The position numbers were made by a program, and so were the translations under genes. The notes beneath the pieces were generated by a model that saw only the letters and a program-made list of their open reading frames with translations, ran no database searches and had not been told where the DNA came from. This document shows, one piece after another, positions 52,828 through 63,461 of a stretch of 64,000 nucleotides of DNA. The stretch comes from Pseudothermotoga elfii DSM 9442 = NBRC 107921 (GTDB taxonomy: Bacteria > Thermotogota > Thermotogae > Thermotogales > DSM-5069): the NCBI RefSeq assembly GCF_000504085.1, contig NC_022792.1, positions 310,001-374,000 of the forward strand, given 5' to 3'. Each line of letters opens with the position of its first letter. The first letter of the stretch is position 1.

Positions 52828-54702
52828 ATGAAAAAACTCTTTTGGTTAATGCTTCTCTTGATATCAATGAATCTTATTTTTGCGCAACTTGCAGCCGATG
52901 TGCCAAGAGATGAAACATTTATAGCAAATCAATTAACTGGTCGTGTGGGAACACCTGGGAACTTCAACCTGTGGGCTGGATGGAGATCGCAGGACAGAGG
53001 TATTCAAAATTTGTTGCTTGAACCGCTCTGGTGTGTTGAGTACGCAACGGGGGAAATCATCAACGCTCTTGCTGCCGAACCACCAATTTACAGTAAAGAT
53101 TTCACAGAACTCACCATCAAACTCAGAAAAGGAGTTTACTGGAGTGATGGTGTTCCATTCACAGCAGACGATGTTGTTTATACAATCACACTCATCAAAA
53201 ACACACCTGGTATGGACTACAATTCTCAAATGCAAGCAGTCAAAGAAGCAATTAAAGTTGATGATTACACAGTCTTGTTAAAACTCACAGTTCCTAATTC
53301 AAGGTTTCACACCTATTTGCTTGACAGGTGGGGAGCTTTGAGAATTCTTCCAAAACATATCTTTGAGAAAGTAGAGAACCCGTTGACTTTCGAGTTCAAC
53401 CCACCGGTTGGAACTGGACCCTATGTATTGAAAGATTTTGATTCGGGTGGATACTGGACTCTTTGGGAAAGAAGAGAAGATTGGGACAGAACTCCAACTG
53501 GGATGCTTTATGGAAAACCAGCTCCAAGGTTTGTACTCATTCAAACTTTCGGAACAACAGAAAGGCAAGTCCTGGCAATGGCTCAGCACGAACTTGATGC
53601 GGCAGACTTGACTATGGAGGCTCTAAGAGCTGTGTTACAAAAGGTCAATACTGCAAGAGCCTGGAGAAGAGAATTCCCATGGACCGTGAACATCGATCCA
53701 TGCGTCACGGGATTGATGTTCAACAATGCAAGGGCGCCATTCAATAACCCAGAAGTCAGATGGGCTCTTACCCTGGCAATCGACATAGTTGAATACGCTG
53801 CCAATGCATTCGATGGAGCTGTAACACTCAGCCCAATACATGTGCCGTTGACTTCTGCTTATTATGACTGGTATTACACAAAATTAGATGAGTGGCTGAA
53901 AAATCTGGAGATTGATATTGGAAACGGCGAGAAATTCAAACCGTACGATCCTGACGCGGGCAAGAGACTGGCAGAATATGTAAAAAGTAGAGGATATTCG
54001 GTACCGACTGATCAGGAAACCATAAACAAAGTATTCGGACCAGGTTGGTATAAATATGCACCAGATGTTGCAGAAAAACTCCTGATAAAGAATGGTTTTA
54101 AGAGAGGCAAATCCGGTAAGTGGCTATTACCTGATGGTCGTGTCTGGACAATCACAATCCTGACAACCACTAACCCAGCACATCCAAGTTACAGAAATGC
54201 TTTCGCACTTGCTCAGGCCTGGAAAAAATTTGGCATAGATGCAAACGTCGTAACTTCGGATGCACTCGTAACGCTTGGGCAAAAGGGTGAATTTGAGGTT
54301 ACTACGGACTGGCCCGCAGCAGAACCGTGGGGTGGTCATCCTGACCTTTACAGGGTTTTAGATCCGTTCAACTCTGAATACCTGGTACCAATTGGTCAAA
54401 ATGCACCTTGGGGGAACTATGGGAGATGGACTAATTCTGAAATGGACAAAATCATAGTCAAACTGAGAGAAACAGACTGGAACGATACAGACTCAATAAT
54501 TGCACTTGGTGTTGAGGGACTCAAATTATTGATCAAGGAAATGCCTGGTATCCCAACATTCAATTATCCTGGAGTTATAGCTTGGGATGAATATTACTGG
54601 ACGAATTATCCTGGAGCAGAAAACATGTACGCTCAACCATATCATCACTGGCCGAACTTCAAGTACATGCTTCCATTTTTGAAACCAACTGGTAGAAAGT
54701 AA
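52828..54702 (+). CDS. Family 5 extracellular solute-binding protein (xylooligosaccharide candidate)
   Basis: 624 residues: signal peptide (1-19), then the SBP_bac_5 domain with LLEPLWCVEYATGEIINALAAEP, ELTIKLRKGVYWSDGVPFTADDVVYT and FNPPVGTGPYVL. The family is named for peptides, but Thermotoga members of this kind bind oligosaccharides, and the operon's glycosidase and acetyl esterase argue for acetylated xylooligosaccharides (compare T. maritima TM0071, XloE). No lipobox cysteine is present. Confidence 0.85.
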   Translation: MKKLFWLMLLLISMNLIFAQLAADVPRDETFIANQLTGRVGTPGNFNLWAGWRSQDRGIQNLLLEPLWCVEYATGEIINALAAEPPIYSKDFTELTIKLRKGVYWSDGVPFTADDVVYTITLIKNTPGMDYNSQMQAVKEAIKVDDYTVLLKLTVPNSRFHTYLLDRWGALRILPKHIFEKVENPLTFEFNPPVGTGPYVLKDFDSGGYWTLWERREDWDRTPTGMLYGKPAPRFVLIQTFGTTERQVLAMAQHELDAADLTMEALRAVLQKVNTARAWRREFPWTVNIDPCVTGLMFNNARAPFNNPEVRWALTLAIDIVEYAANAFDGAVTLSPIHVPLTSAYYDWYYTKLDEWLKNLEIDIGNGEKFKPYDPDAGKRLAEYVKSRGYSVPTDQETINKVFGPGWYKYAPDVAEKLLIKNGFKRGKSGKWLLPDGRVWTITILTTTNPAHPSYRNAFALAQAWKKFGIDANVVTSDALVTLGQKGEFEVTTDWPAAEPWGGHPDLYRVLDPFNSEYLVPIGQNAPWGNYGRWTNSEMDKIIVKLRETDWNDTDSIIALGVEGLKLLIKEMPGIPTFNYPGVIAWDEYYWTNYPGAENMYAQPYHHWPNFKYMLPFLKPTGRK

Positions 54703-54715
54703 CCTTTCCTACTTT

Positions 54716-54738
54716 GCCGGGGTCACAGAGACCCCGGC
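54716..54738 (+). terminator. Intercistronic hairpin after the binding-protein gene
   Basis: GCCGGGGTC-ACAGA-GACCCCGGC, a perfect 9-bp GC-rich stem between the binding-protein and permease genes. No U-tract follows, so it probably protects the 3' end of the upstream mRNA or partly attenuates, rather than being a full terminator. Confidence 0.65.
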
Positions 54739-54768
54739 ATTCAGATAGATAAAGGAGGGACTGGGCTC

Positions 54769-55776
54769 TTGAATTTTGTGAAAAAATATTTCCTACCGAG
54801 GCTTTTCATATATTTTCTGGTGATCTTCGTTGGTATAACAATGGTTTTTATCATTCCAAGACTTCTTCCAATAGATCCCATTCAACAATTGATTGGTCAA
54901 ATTTCATCGCGAGGTACATATCTTGATCCAAAAACTCTCAACAACATGATAGAAACTTTAAAGGAATTATACGGATTGAAAGGAAGCCTCTGGCAACAAT
55001 ATTGTTCATTCTGGCGTCGTTTTTTCAGTGGTGATTTTGGCCCGTCTTACTATCAGTTCCCAGTACCTGTAATCTCTTTAATCAGACAGTCCCTTCCATG
55101 GACCATTGGATTGCTCTTGACAACTACAATCATTTCCTGGATATTGGGTAACATATTTGGCGCACTTGCCGCCTATTTTTCTAATAGACGCTGGGTTAAA
55201 GTAATCGATATAATAGCGATGATCATAAGACCTATGCCTTATTACATATTAGCTCTGAGTCTACTCATGTTATTTGCTTACATCTTCCCAATTTTTCCAT
55301 TGGGTGGAGGATATCTAATAGGTGGGCAGATTAAGTTCGACTTGCAGACCATTCTTACTCTTTTGAAATACGCATTCCTTCCCGCTATGTCTTTGGTATT
55401 GATAGGTTTCTTCACCTGGTTTCAAGCCATGAAGTTAGTAGTTCAGACGGTGAAATCAGAAGATTTCGTGACCTATGCCAACATAGGTGGGGTTACACAG
55501 GCAAGAATTGTCAGTAAATATATAATAAGAAATGCCATGTTACCACAAATAACCGGCCTTGCGCTTTCACTGGGTCAGATATTCAGCGGATCATTGATCA
55601 CGGAGATCGTTTTTTCTTACCCTGGTCTTGGTACACTTCTCTACAATGCCATCTTCACCGGTGATTACAATCTGTTAATGGGTATAACTGTGATATCGAT
55701 CTTCGTTATCACGACGAGTATTTTACTCATTGACCTTCTCTATCCACTCTTCGATCCCAGGGTAAGGTACAGGTAA
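54769..55776 (+). CDS. ABC transporter permease (DppB type)
   Basis: 335 residues from TTG 54769. Six helices, with the N-terminal FIIPRLLPIDPIQQLIGQ and the EAA-loop region ARIVSKYIIRNAMLPQITGLALSLGQIFSGSLITEIVFSYPGLG, as in DppB/OppB. First permease of the xylooligosaccharide importer. Confidence 0.92.
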   Translation: MNFVKKYFLPRLFIYFLVIFVGITMVFIIPRLLPIDPIQQLIGQISSRGTYLDPKTLNNMIETLKELYGLKGSLWQQYCSFWRRFFSGDFGPSYYQFPVPVISLIRQSLPWTIGLLLTTTIISWILGNIFGALAAYFSNRRWVKVIDIIAMIIRPMPYYILALSLLMLFAYIFPIFPLGGGYLIGGQIKFDLQTILTLLKYAFLPAMSLVLIGFFTWFQAMKLVVQTVKSEDFVTYANIGGVTQARIVSKYIIRNAMLPQITGLALSLGQIFSGSLITEIVFSYPGLGTLLYNAIFTGDYNLLMGITVISIFVITTSILLIDLLYPLFDPRVRYR

Positions 55777-55788
55777 GGAGTTGAAAGA

Positions 55789-56643
55789 ATGAATGTATTA
55801 AAAGATTTGCTGCGTGATCTAAGATTTAGATTTGCATTTCTAATTGTTTTGATGCTCATTATTCTGACAGTACTATCTTTCTTTTCACCTTACAATCCAT
55901 ATAGATGGAATCTCGTTCCAAGAGATTTGCCGCCAAAATGGCCCCACGTTCTTGGTACGACTTCTATGGGGCAGGATGTTTTCTGGATACTCACCTTTGC
56001 CGTTAGAAATTCACTCACCGTGTCTTTGCTGGCTGGATTCATCTCCAGAATCATCGCAATCGTAATTGGTATGATTGCGGGTTACAAGGGTGGAAGGATA
56101 GATAAGATTCTGATGTTCATGAGTGATTCATTTTTGATAATACCATTGTTCTTAATAATAGTTCTGTTTGCAACAATGATGAAAGCAAAAATGACCCTCG
56201 TCACTCTCGGTTTATTACTTGGTCTCTTTGGCTGGGCCTGGGATGCACGCGTAATTAGATCCCAAATTCTCAGTTTGAGAGAAAGAGATTTCACATACAC
56301 TGCTATTTTGTCTGGTTCCGGAACATTTTCAATCATTTTCAAAGAATATATGCCTTTTGTTATACCACTCATCTTTGCCACATTCATTGGGAATATGTCC
56401 TGGGCTATAGGCATGGAAATAGTCCTTGCAATTCTTGGTGTATCTAATCTTGAGATACCAACAATCGGCACCATGCTTCAATGGTCGATCAACTACCAGG
56501 CCATGCTCCTTGGCTACTGGTGGTGGATCTCAACACCCGTTGTTACTGCCGTGCTTCTTTTCATAGCACTTTATCTGCTATCAGTGAGCATAAGCGAATA
56601 TTTAGATCCACGTATGAGAATTCAGAGAATTGGTAGAAAATGA
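55789..56643 (+). CDS. ABC transporter permease (DppC type)
   Basis: 284 residues. FRFAFLIVLMLIILTVLSFFSPYNPYRWNL at the start, HVLGTTSMGQDVFWILTFAVRNSLTVSLLAG, and the EAA loop in FSIIFKEYMPFVIPLIFATFIGN. It lies 12 bp after the first permease gene and pairs with its product. Confidence 0.92.
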   Translation: MNVLKDLLRDLRFRFAFLIVLMLIILTVLSFFSPYNPYRWNLVPRDLPPKWPHVLGTTSMGQDVFWILTFAVRNSLTVSLLAGFISRIIAIVIGMIAGYKGGRIDKILMFMSDSFLIIPLFLIIVLFATMMKAKMTLVTLGLLLGLFGWAWDARVIRSQILSLRERDFTYTAILSGSGTFSIIFKEYMPFVIPLIFATFIGNMSWAIGMEIVLAILGVSNLEIPTIGTMLQWSINYQAMLLGYWWWISTPVVTAVLLFIALYLLSVSISEYLDPRMRIQRIGRK

Positions 56644-56652
56644 GGTGTCGAT

Positions 56653-57654
56653 ATGAGTTTAGTTATGAAGGCTTTAAAGTTGAAAGCATATTATATCCTG
56701 GATGTTTATGGAAAGCAGAGAATTATCAAAGCGGTGGACAGCATTGATTTAGAAATACAAAAAGGCTTTGTTTATGGAATAGCAGGTGAAAGTGGCTGTG
56801 GCAAGACAACTTTGCTGAAAACATTGTTTGCAATCATAGAACCACCGTTAAGGCTGGTGGATGGAAAAGTGTTTTACTACAGTGACAAAGAGATTGATAT
56901 TTATTCAATAAAAAATGAAGAAAGAAGAAAACTCAGGTGGTCGTTTGTCTCGTATGTTCCTCAAGGTTCAATGAGTGTTCTCAACCCTGTAACCAAGATC
57001 AAAGAAACATTCAAAGACTTCTTAGGTAGTCATGTAAAAGGAAAGAACAAAGACCAGATTTATGAAATTGCAAAACAGCACATAAGAGAACTCGGACTTC
57101 CTTTGAAAGTTCTTGATGCCTATCCTCATCAATTATCTGGTGGAATGAGACAGAGAGTTACCATAGCATTGGCAACTCTGTTGAACCCGGCTGCAATAAT
57201 TGCAGACGAACCTACTACTGCCCTGGACGTTGTAACTCAAAGGGGTGTTATTCAACTTTTAAAAGACATCCAGTCAAAGCAGAAGAACACCCTGATCGTT
57301 GTAACTCATGACATGGGGATACATGCAAATGTAGCTGATCATCTTTCAATCATGTATGCTGGAAGGATAGTTGAAGAAGCTCCTACAGTTGAAATCTTTG
57401 ACAATCCTTTACATCCTTATACAAAATATCTCATCAACTCTCTGCCAAAGTTTGGAGATAAAACCAAAAAAGAAAGTGCACCAGGCAGTCCACCATCACT
57501 TTACAACATACCATCTGGTTGCAGTTTTCATCCAAGATGCCCATATAGTCTATCAATATGTAAAGAACAACTCCCACCACTGAAAGAGTATTCGGATAAA
57601 CATAAGATCGCTTGCTGGCTAATGGGAGGACAAGAGCATGCAAAAACTCGTTGA
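56653..57654 (+). CDS. ABC transporter ATPase (DppD type)
   Basis: 333 residues. Walker A GESGCGKTTL, Q-loop VPQGSMSVLNPV, signature LSGGMRQRVTIALATL, Walker B AIIADEPTTALD, and the C-terminal oligopeptide/dipeptide domain with GCSFHPRCPYSLSICK. One of two ATPases of the importer; its end overlaps the next gene by 17 bp. Confidence 0.93.
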   Translation: MSLVMKALKLKAYYILDVYGKQRIIKAVDSIDLEIQKGFVYGIAGESGCGKTTLLKTLFAIIEPPLRLVDGKVFYYSDKEIDIYSIKNEERRKLRWSFVSYVPQGSMSVLNPVTKIKETFKDFLGSHVKGKNKDQIYEIAKQHIRELGLPLKVLDAYPHQLSGGMRQRVTIALATLLNPAAIIADEPTTALDVVTQRGVIQLLKDIQSKQKNTLIVVTHDMGIHANVADHLSIMYAGRIVEEAPTVEIFDNPLHPYTKYLINSLPKFGDKTKKESAPGSPPSLYNIPSGCSFHPRCPYSLSICKEQLPPLKEYSDKHKIACWLMGGQEHAKTR

Positions 57655-58597
57655 AATCAAAAACCTTACAAAGATTTTTTCAGTTGGAAGTATCTTTTCG
57701 CGAATAAAAATAACAGCTATTGATGACGTCTCTTTGGATATAGGACAGTCAGAAATTCTGACTTTGGCTGGTGAAAGTGGTTGTGGAAAAACTACAATGG
57801 CGAAGATAATTCTCAGATTTGAGGAACCTACTTCTGGTGTGGTGAACTACAGAGGAAAACCAATCAAAAGGCGAAACAGGCAAGAAAAGATGAATTTTCT
57901 GAAAGAAATACAGGCAGTTTTCCAGAACCCCTTTTCTACTTTTAACCCCTTGAGAAAGGTCGATAATTATTTTTACGAGACACTTTATAATTTTGGAATC
58001 GCACAAAGCCGTCATGAAGCCGATCGTTTAATTCAAGAAAAACTGAATGCAGTGGGTGTTCATTTTGACGAATTCACAGAAAGATATCCAGGTGAATTTT
58101 CAGGAGGGCAACTTCAGAGGATTTCTATAGCAAGGTCTTTGCTGACAAATCCTTCACTGTTGATTGCCGACGAGCCTGTTTCCATGGTTGATGCTTCGCT
58201 GAGAATGTCCATAGTGAATCTCTTCAAAGAGTTGAGAGATAAATTTGGCTTGAGCGTTCTTTACATCACCCATGATCTAACAACAGCTTATTATGTGAGT
58301 GATAAAGTGGCCATCATGTTTCGCGGTAATTTGATCGAGTTTGGACCAGCCGAGAAAGTGCTTCTAAATCCCAAGCATCCCTACACAAAATTACTGAGAG
58401 AATCCGTTCCCGAGGCTGATCCGAAAAGAAAATGGACCAGCAGAATAAAATTGTCTGAATTAGAACAGGAAGAATATGCTAAGTTGGGATGTAAATTTGC
58501 AGGAAGATGTCCTGAGGTAATGGATATTTGCAGGAAAAACCTGCCAGATTACTACGAGGTAGATGGGGTAAAAGTAAAATGTTTCTTATACAGATGA
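57638..58597 (+). CDS. ABC transporter ATPase (DppF type)
   Basis: 319 residues. Walker A GESGCGKTTMAK, FQNPFSTFNPLRKV, signature FSGGQLQRISIARSLL, Walker B LLIADEPVSMVDASLR, and a C-terminal CKFAGRCPEVMDICRK. Second ATPase of the importer. Confidence 0.93.
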   Translation: MQKLVEIKNLTKIFSVGSIFSRIKITAIDDVSLDIGQSEILTLAGESGCGKTTMAKIILRFEEPTSGVVNYRGKPIKRRNRQEKMNFLKEIQAVFQNPFSTFNPLRKVDNYFYETLYNFGIAQSRHEADRLIQEKLNAVGVHFDEFTERYPGEFSGGQLQRISIARSLLTNPSLLIADEPVSMVDASLRMSIVNLFKELRDKFGLSVLYITHDLTTAYYVSDKVAIMFRGNLIEFGPAEKVLLNPKHPYTKLLRESVPEADPKRKWTSRIKLSELEQEEYAKLGCKFAGRCPEVMDICRKNLPDYYEVDGVKVKCFLYR

Positions 58598-58609
58598 GGG
58601 GGCTTCGAT

Positions 58610-60949
58610 ATGCCGAAAGTTCCAGCTTATAAAAACGCTTCTTTACCTGTAGATATAAGGGTTAAGGATTTACTTTCAAGAATGACTCTGGATGAGAAAG
58701 TGGCTCAACTTGGTTCTGTCTGGAGTTACGAGCTTTTAGATGACCAAGGAAATTTTTCAAATGAGAAGGCGGAAGCTTTATTGAAAAATGGAATAGGACA
58801 GATCACAAGACCCGGTGGTGCTACTAATCTGTCTGCAAAAGAGGTTGCAAGATTGATCAATCAGATACAAAAATATTTGATTGAGCAAACAAGACTCGGT
58901 ATACCTGCTATCATGCACGAGGAGTGTTTAACTGGCTATATGGGCCTTGGTGCAACAAATTTCCCTCAGGCGATAGCCATGGCCAGTACGTGGGATCCTG
59001 AATTGATCGAGAAAATGACGAGTACTATTCGTGAGGACATGAGACAAATGGGGATACATCAAGGACTTGCGCCGGTGTTGGATGTTGTAAGAGACCCCAG
59101 ATGGGGTAGAACAGAAGAAAGTTTTGGGGAATCTGCTTATCTTGTTGCAAAAATGGGTGTTTCATATATCATAGGTCTTCAAGGCAAAGACATCAAAAAT
59201 GGTGTGATAGCGACTGCAAAACATTTTGTGGGATATGGCGCGTCCGAGGGTGGAAAAAACTGGGCGCCCACAAACATTCCAGAAAGAGAGCTGCGCGAAA
59301 TATTTATGTTTCCATTCGAAGCAGCTGTGAAAGAAGCCAGTGTTATGTCGGTTATGAACTCCTACAGTGAAATAGATGGCATTCCCTGTGCCTCTTCAAA
59401 AGAGCTCTTCACTGGTGTACTGAGAAAAAATTGGGGATTCAGTGGCATAGTTGTGTCAGATTATTTTGCAATAGATATGCTCAGAGAATACCACAGATTA
59501 GCGAAAGACAAAAAAGAGGCAGCAAAATATGCCTTGCAGGCTGGTATAGATGTTGAACTACCAAAGGCAGATTGTTACACAACTATAAGGGAATTGGTTG
59601 AACAGGGATTAATATCAGAAAGCACCGTCAACCAGGCCACATCGAGGGTATTACAGATAAAATTCATGCTCGGACTCTTTGACAAACCTTATGTTGATGT
59701 AGAAAAAATTGAATTGAAAAAGCATTACAGTATAGCAACTGAGATAGCAAGAAAATCTATCGTATTACTCAAAAATGATGGCATTCTCCCGTTGAAAAAA
59801 GATGCGAAAATAGCCCTTGTAGGTCCAAATGCATCTGAGGTAAGAAATCTTCTGGGCGATTATGCATATCTGGCTCACATAAAAGTACTACTCGATAGTG
59901 TCAACCAGACAACTTTTAATGCGCCGAAATTCAACCTCAAGAATGTGGAGAAAGTGATCAATGAGAGCATCGAGAAAATACCAAGTATACTTGATTCTAT
60001 GAAAGCTGAGGGTGTAATATTCACACATGCCATTGGATGTGATATTCTAAACAGTTCTACCGAGGGTTTTTCAGAGGCATTACACGCGGTAAAAAATGCA
60101 GATATCGCTGTTGTGGTTGTTGGGGATAGATCGGGTTTAACTGAGGATTGTACAAGTGGTGAATCAAGAGACAGTGCCAATCTGAAATTACCGGGTGTTC
60201 AGGAAGAGCTGGTTCTTGAAATTGCAAAGTGTGGAAAGCCAATAGTTTTGGTCCTCGTAACTGGTAGACCATATTCTTTGAAAAACATAGTGAGCAGAGT
60301 GAACGCGATAATTGAAATGTGGTTGCCCGGTGAGGTAGGGGGCATGGCATTAGTTGATGTTCTGTTTGGAAAAGTCAATCCAGGCGGAAAGTTGCCAATA
60401 AGTTTTCCAAGGAGCGCTGGACAGATTCCTGTTTATCACGATGTGAAGCCATCAGGAGGAAGATCACACTGGCACAAAGATTACGTCGATGAATTGGTGG
60501 AGCCACTATTCAGCTTTGGTCATGGTCTCTCTTACACCAAATTTGAATTTTCAAATCTCGTTATAGAACCGCAAAAGATTCCATCAGATGGACAGGTGAC
60601 GATAAAGGTCGATGTGAAAAATTCAGGCGAAGTAGAAGGTGATGAGGTAGTTCAACTATATTTGACAAGAGAGCATGCGTCTGTCACAAGACCCATAAAA
60701 GAATTGAAGGGTTTCAAGAGAATCACCCTTAAACCAGGAGAAAGTAGAACAACCGTTTTCAAGATCCATACCGATGTACTTGCCTACTATGATAGAGGTA
60801 TGGAATTAGTTGTTGAACCTGGTGTCTTTAAAGCCATGATAGGAAGCTCTTCAACTGATATAAGATGCTTTGGAGAATTTGAAATCACTGGAAAGAAAAG
60901 AAAGCTTGGAAAAAACAGGAAATTCTTCAGTGATGTGGAGGTAATATGA
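58610..60949 (+). CDS. Glycoside hydrolase family 3 beta-xylosidase/beta-glucosidase
   Basis: 779 residues. The (beta/alpha)8 domain has [42 protein letters not shown] and the catalytic nucleophile region [11 protein letters not shown] (Asp). The alpha/beta sandwich domain has [24 protein letters not shown] with a candidate acid/base Glu, and a fibronectin III-like domain closes the C-terminus. No signal peptide, so it works inside on imported sugars. Length and neighbours match T. maritima Xyl3 (TM0076), which supports beta-xylosidase, although GH3 specificity is hard to call by eye. Confidence 0.9.
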   Translation: MPKVPAYKNASLPVDIRVKDLLSRMTLDEKVAQLGSVWSYELLDDQGNFSNEKAEALLKNGIGQITRPGGATNLSAKEVARLINQIQKYLIEQTRLGIPAIMHEECLTGYMGLGATNFPQAIAMASTWDPELIEKMTSTIREDMRQMGIHQGLAPVLDVVRDPRWGRTEESFGESAYLVAKMGVSYIIGLQGKDIKNGVIATAKHFVGYGASEGGKNWAPTNIPERELREIFMFPFEAAVKEASVMSVMNSYSEIDGIPCASSKELFTGVLRKNWGFSGIVVSDYFAIDMLREYHRLAKDKKEAAKYALQAGIDVELPKADCYTTIRELVEQGLISESTVNQATSRVLQIKFMLGLFDKPYVDVEKIELKKHYSIATEIARKSIVLLKNDGILPLKKDAKIALVGPNASEVRNLLGDYAYLAHIKVLLDSVNQTTFNAPKFNLKNVEKVINESIEKIPSILDSMKAEGVIFTHAIGCDILNSSTEGFSEALHAVKNADIAVVVVGDRSGLTEDCTSGESRDSANLKLPGVQEELVLEIAKCGKPIVLVLVTGRPYSLKNIVSRVNAIIEMWLPGEVGGMALVDVLFGKVNPGGKLPISFPRSAGQIPVYHDVKPSGGRSHWHKDYVDELVEPLFSFGHGLSYTKFEFSNLVIEPQKIPSDGQVTIKVDVKNSGEVEGDEVVQLYLTREHASVTRPIKELKGFKRITLKPGESRTTVFKIHTDVLAYYDRGMELVVEPGVFKAMIGSSSTDIRCFGEFEITGKKRKLGKNRKFFSDVEVI

Positions 60950-61929
60950 TGGTCTATTTTGATATGCCATTGGAAGATTTGAGAAAATATCTGCCACAGA
61001 GGTACGAAGAAAAGGATTTCGATGATTTCTGGAAACAAACAATCCATGAAACAAGGGGATATTTTCAAGAACCAATTCTCAAAAAAGTGGATTTTTATTT
61101 GCAGAATGTTGAGACTTTTGATGTGACTTTCTCTGGTTACAGAGGTCAGAAGATAAAAGGATGGTTGATTTTGCCAAAATTCAGAAATGGGAAATTACCC
61201 TGCGTAGTTGAATTTGTTGGTTATGGAGGAGGAAGAGGATTTCCATATGACTGGCTGCTTTGGAGTGCGGCAGGATACGCACATTTCATAATGGACACGA
61301 GAGGACAAGGTAGCAACTGGATGAAGGGTGATACACCAGATTATGAAGATAATCCTTCAGATCCACAATATCCAGGCTTTCTGACAAAAGGAGTACTGAA
61401 CCCGGAAACTTATTATTACAGGAGAGTTTTTATGGATGCATTTATGGCTGTTGAAACTATCAGCCAACTTGAACAAATAGATTCACAAACCATAATATTA
61501 TCAGGTGCAAGCCAGGGTGGTGGAATAGCTTTGGCTGTGAGTGCATTGTCTTCAAAGGTCATGGCTCTACTTTGTGATGTTCCCTTTCTGTGTCATTACA
61601 AAAGAGCAGTTCAGATAACAGATTCAATGCCCTATGCAGAAATTACGAGATATTGCAAAACTCACATTGACAAAATCCAAACAGTATTCAGAACCCTCTC
61701 TTATTTTGACGGCGTCAATTTTGCAGCTCGTGCAAAATGCCCTGCTTTGTTTTCGGTGGGACTCATGGACGACATTTGCCCACCTTCAACAGTTTTTGCC
61801 GCTTACAATTATTACGCTGGTGAGAAAGATATTAGAATTTACCCATACAACAACCATGAAGGCGGTGGTTCCTTCCATACACTGGAAAAATTGAAATTTG
61901 TGAAAAAAACAATTTCTATGAGAGAGTGA
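60946..61929 (+). CDS. Acetyl xylan esterase / cephalosporin-C deacetylase (CE7)
   Basis: 327 residues, starting within the GH3 stop (ATGA). CE7 signatures are all present: DTRGQGSN (RGQ), [15 protein letters not shown] (GxSQGG, catalytic Ser), [20 protein letters not shown] (Asp) and NNHEGGGS (HE, catalytic His). It removes acetyl groups from short xylooligosaccharides in the cytoplasm, clearing the way for the GH3 enzyme. Counterpart of T. maritima TM0077. Confidence 0.94.
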   Translation: MMVYFDMPLEDLRKYLPQRYEEKDFDDFWKQTIHETRGYFQEPILKKVDFYLQNVETFDVTFSGYRGQKIKGWLILPKFRNGKLPCVVEFVGYGGGRGFPYDWLLWSAAGYAHFIMDTRGQGSNWMKGDTPDYEDNPSDPQYPGFLTKGVLNPETYYYRRVFMDAFMAVETISQLEQIDSQTIILSGASQGGGIALAVSALSSKVMALLCDVPFLCHYKRAVQITDSMPYAEITRYCKTHIDKIQTVFRTLSYFDGVNFAARAKCPALFSVGLMDDICPPSTVFAAYNYYAGEKDIRIYPYNNHEGGGSFHTLEKLKFVKKTISMRE

Positions 61930-61953
61930 ACCATACCTAAGGAGGGAGAGGCA

Positions 61954-63090
61954 TTGAAGTACAATTCGCCAAGAATAAAGGTTTTGAACAAGCAAAATAT
62001 ACTCAAACTGATACATGACAACCATCCCATTTCGCGCGCTGAGATTTCAGAAATCACCGACCTCACACCCAGCAGTGTCACCAGATTGACAAAAGAATTG
62101 ATCGATGAAGGTTATGTGAAAGAAAGAGGTACCATAGGTAAAAATTCTCCAGGCCGAAGAAGAACTTTGCTCGACTTGAACAAAGACGCTTCTATAAGTC
62201 TCGTGTTTGATTTAGGGGTGAATGTAACTACCTTTGGTCTGGGCTACTTCAACGGCAAAGTTAGTCTGAGTGGATCTTTCGAGACGCCAAGGCGGCCGGA
62301 AGATTTTTTTGCAAAGGTTGAAGAGATATATCTGAGGTTAAAGAAAGAATACAGGATAACAAGGATCTCTTTGTCTATACCTGGCATGGTGAATATGCTT
62401 GAAAACAGAATCCTTCTGGCTCCAAATCTCTGCTGGCAGGATGTATTGATAAATGATCTTCTCGATGTAGATGTACCTGTCCTTGCAGACAACGAAGCTA
62501 ATTTGTCAATGATGGCGGAAAAATATCATTCAAAAGATTTGAAAGAAGTTAAAGAAGCCGTTTTTATAGTGATTAGAGAGGGTGTTGGAACAGGCGTGCT
62601 TTTAGATGGAAAAATCTATCGAGGCTCATCTTTCACAGCCGGCGAAGCAGGGCATATGACTGTTGATATACACTCAGATAAAAAATGCCATTGTTCCAAC
62701 AAAGGGTGCTGGGAACTGGTTACATCTATAAACTGGGCGATAGAAAACTACAGAGGAGAATTGCAAGGAAAAAATGCCATAGAAAAATTCGCATCATTGA
62801 AGAAAAAAACAGGCAACAAGAAATTTTTTGAAGAATTTGCAAAAAATATAGCTGTTGGAATTGTAAACATAGTGAATGTTTTAAATCCCCAGCTCATAAT
62901 TCTTGGCGGCGAAGTTCAGGATTTGGGTGAGTATTTCTTTAACTCTATAGAATCAGAGGTTAAAAGAAGAGCACTTAGAGATGCTGTAAAGCAATTGAAA
63001 ATCAGACCAACGATTTTTGAAACTGTCAGTTCAAACCTTGTTGGTGCAGCAATTCTGGCAATTGAAGACATCATCGAAAAAGTCAAATAG
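61954..63090 (+). CDS. ROK-family transcriptional regulator (XylR-like)
   Basis: 378 residues from TTG 61954 behind AAGGAGGGAG. An N-terminal winged helix (ILKLIHDNHPISRAEISEITDLTPSSVTRLTKELIDEG) precedes a ROK domain with VFDLGVNVTTFGLGYFNG, GVGTGVLLDGKIYRGSSFTAGEAGHMTVD and the zinc-type CHCSNKGCWELV. In Thermotoga the XylR ROK protein senses xylose and represses xylan and xylose genes. Two matching operators in this window flank its operon and the following permease. Confidence 0.9.
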   Translation: MKYNSPRIKVLNKQNILKLIHDNHPISRAEISEITDLTPSSVTRLTKELIDEGYVKERGTIGKNSPGRRRTLLDLNKDASISLVFDLGVNVTTFGLGYFNGKVSLSGSFETPRRPEDFFAKVEEIYLRLKKEYRITRISLSIPGMVNMLENRILLAPNLCWQDVLINDLLDVDVPVLADNEANLSMMAEKYHSKDLKEVKEAVFIVIREGVGTGVLLDGKIYRGSSFTAGEAGHMTVDIHSDKKCHCSNKGCWELVTSINWAIENYRGELQGKNAIEKFASLKKKTGNKKFFEEFAKNIAVGIVNIVNVLNPQLIILGGEVQDLGEYFFNSIESEVKRRALRDAVKQLKIRPTIFETVSSNLVGAAILAIEDIIEKVK

Positions 63091-63225
63091 AAACTATAGA
63101 GTTCATTTGAATGTGGTTTTCATAGAGTTTGCGCAAATAAAGCAAAAAGAAAGAGAAACAAAAAGATTACAACTGAACTCGGGCAACCTTATAAGAATAC
63201 AGCCGAAAGTCTCGAAAAATTGAAT

Positions 63226-63266
63226 TTGATTTTATGAAAACTTGAGATTACAATTTTTCGGGGAAA
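63226..63266 (+). promoter_or_regulatory. Second copy of the XylR-type promoter/operator
   Basis: TTGATT (63226-63231), a 17-bp spacer, TACAAT (63249-63254) and TTTTCGGGGAAA (63255-63266). From GATTACAATTTTTCG on, it is nearly identical to the block at 52770-52797. It drives the permease that starts at 63462. The rest of the 370-bp gap holds only a weak 40-codon frame (from ATG 63337). Confidence 0.75.
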
Positions 63267-63461
63267 GAAATAATATCCGATGACTATCGATTTATATTTT
63301 AGTAATGCATTTAACAGAGATTGCTGACATTTGTTCATGCCTGCGGCAGATTTCTTTGAGATCAACGGTATACCTTGCAGATACTTGCTACCCAGGGGCA
63401 TCATAGAGAAAATTCTCAGGTGGGGTCAGAATCAATGGTTGTTCTTGAGGGGGAGAAAACC

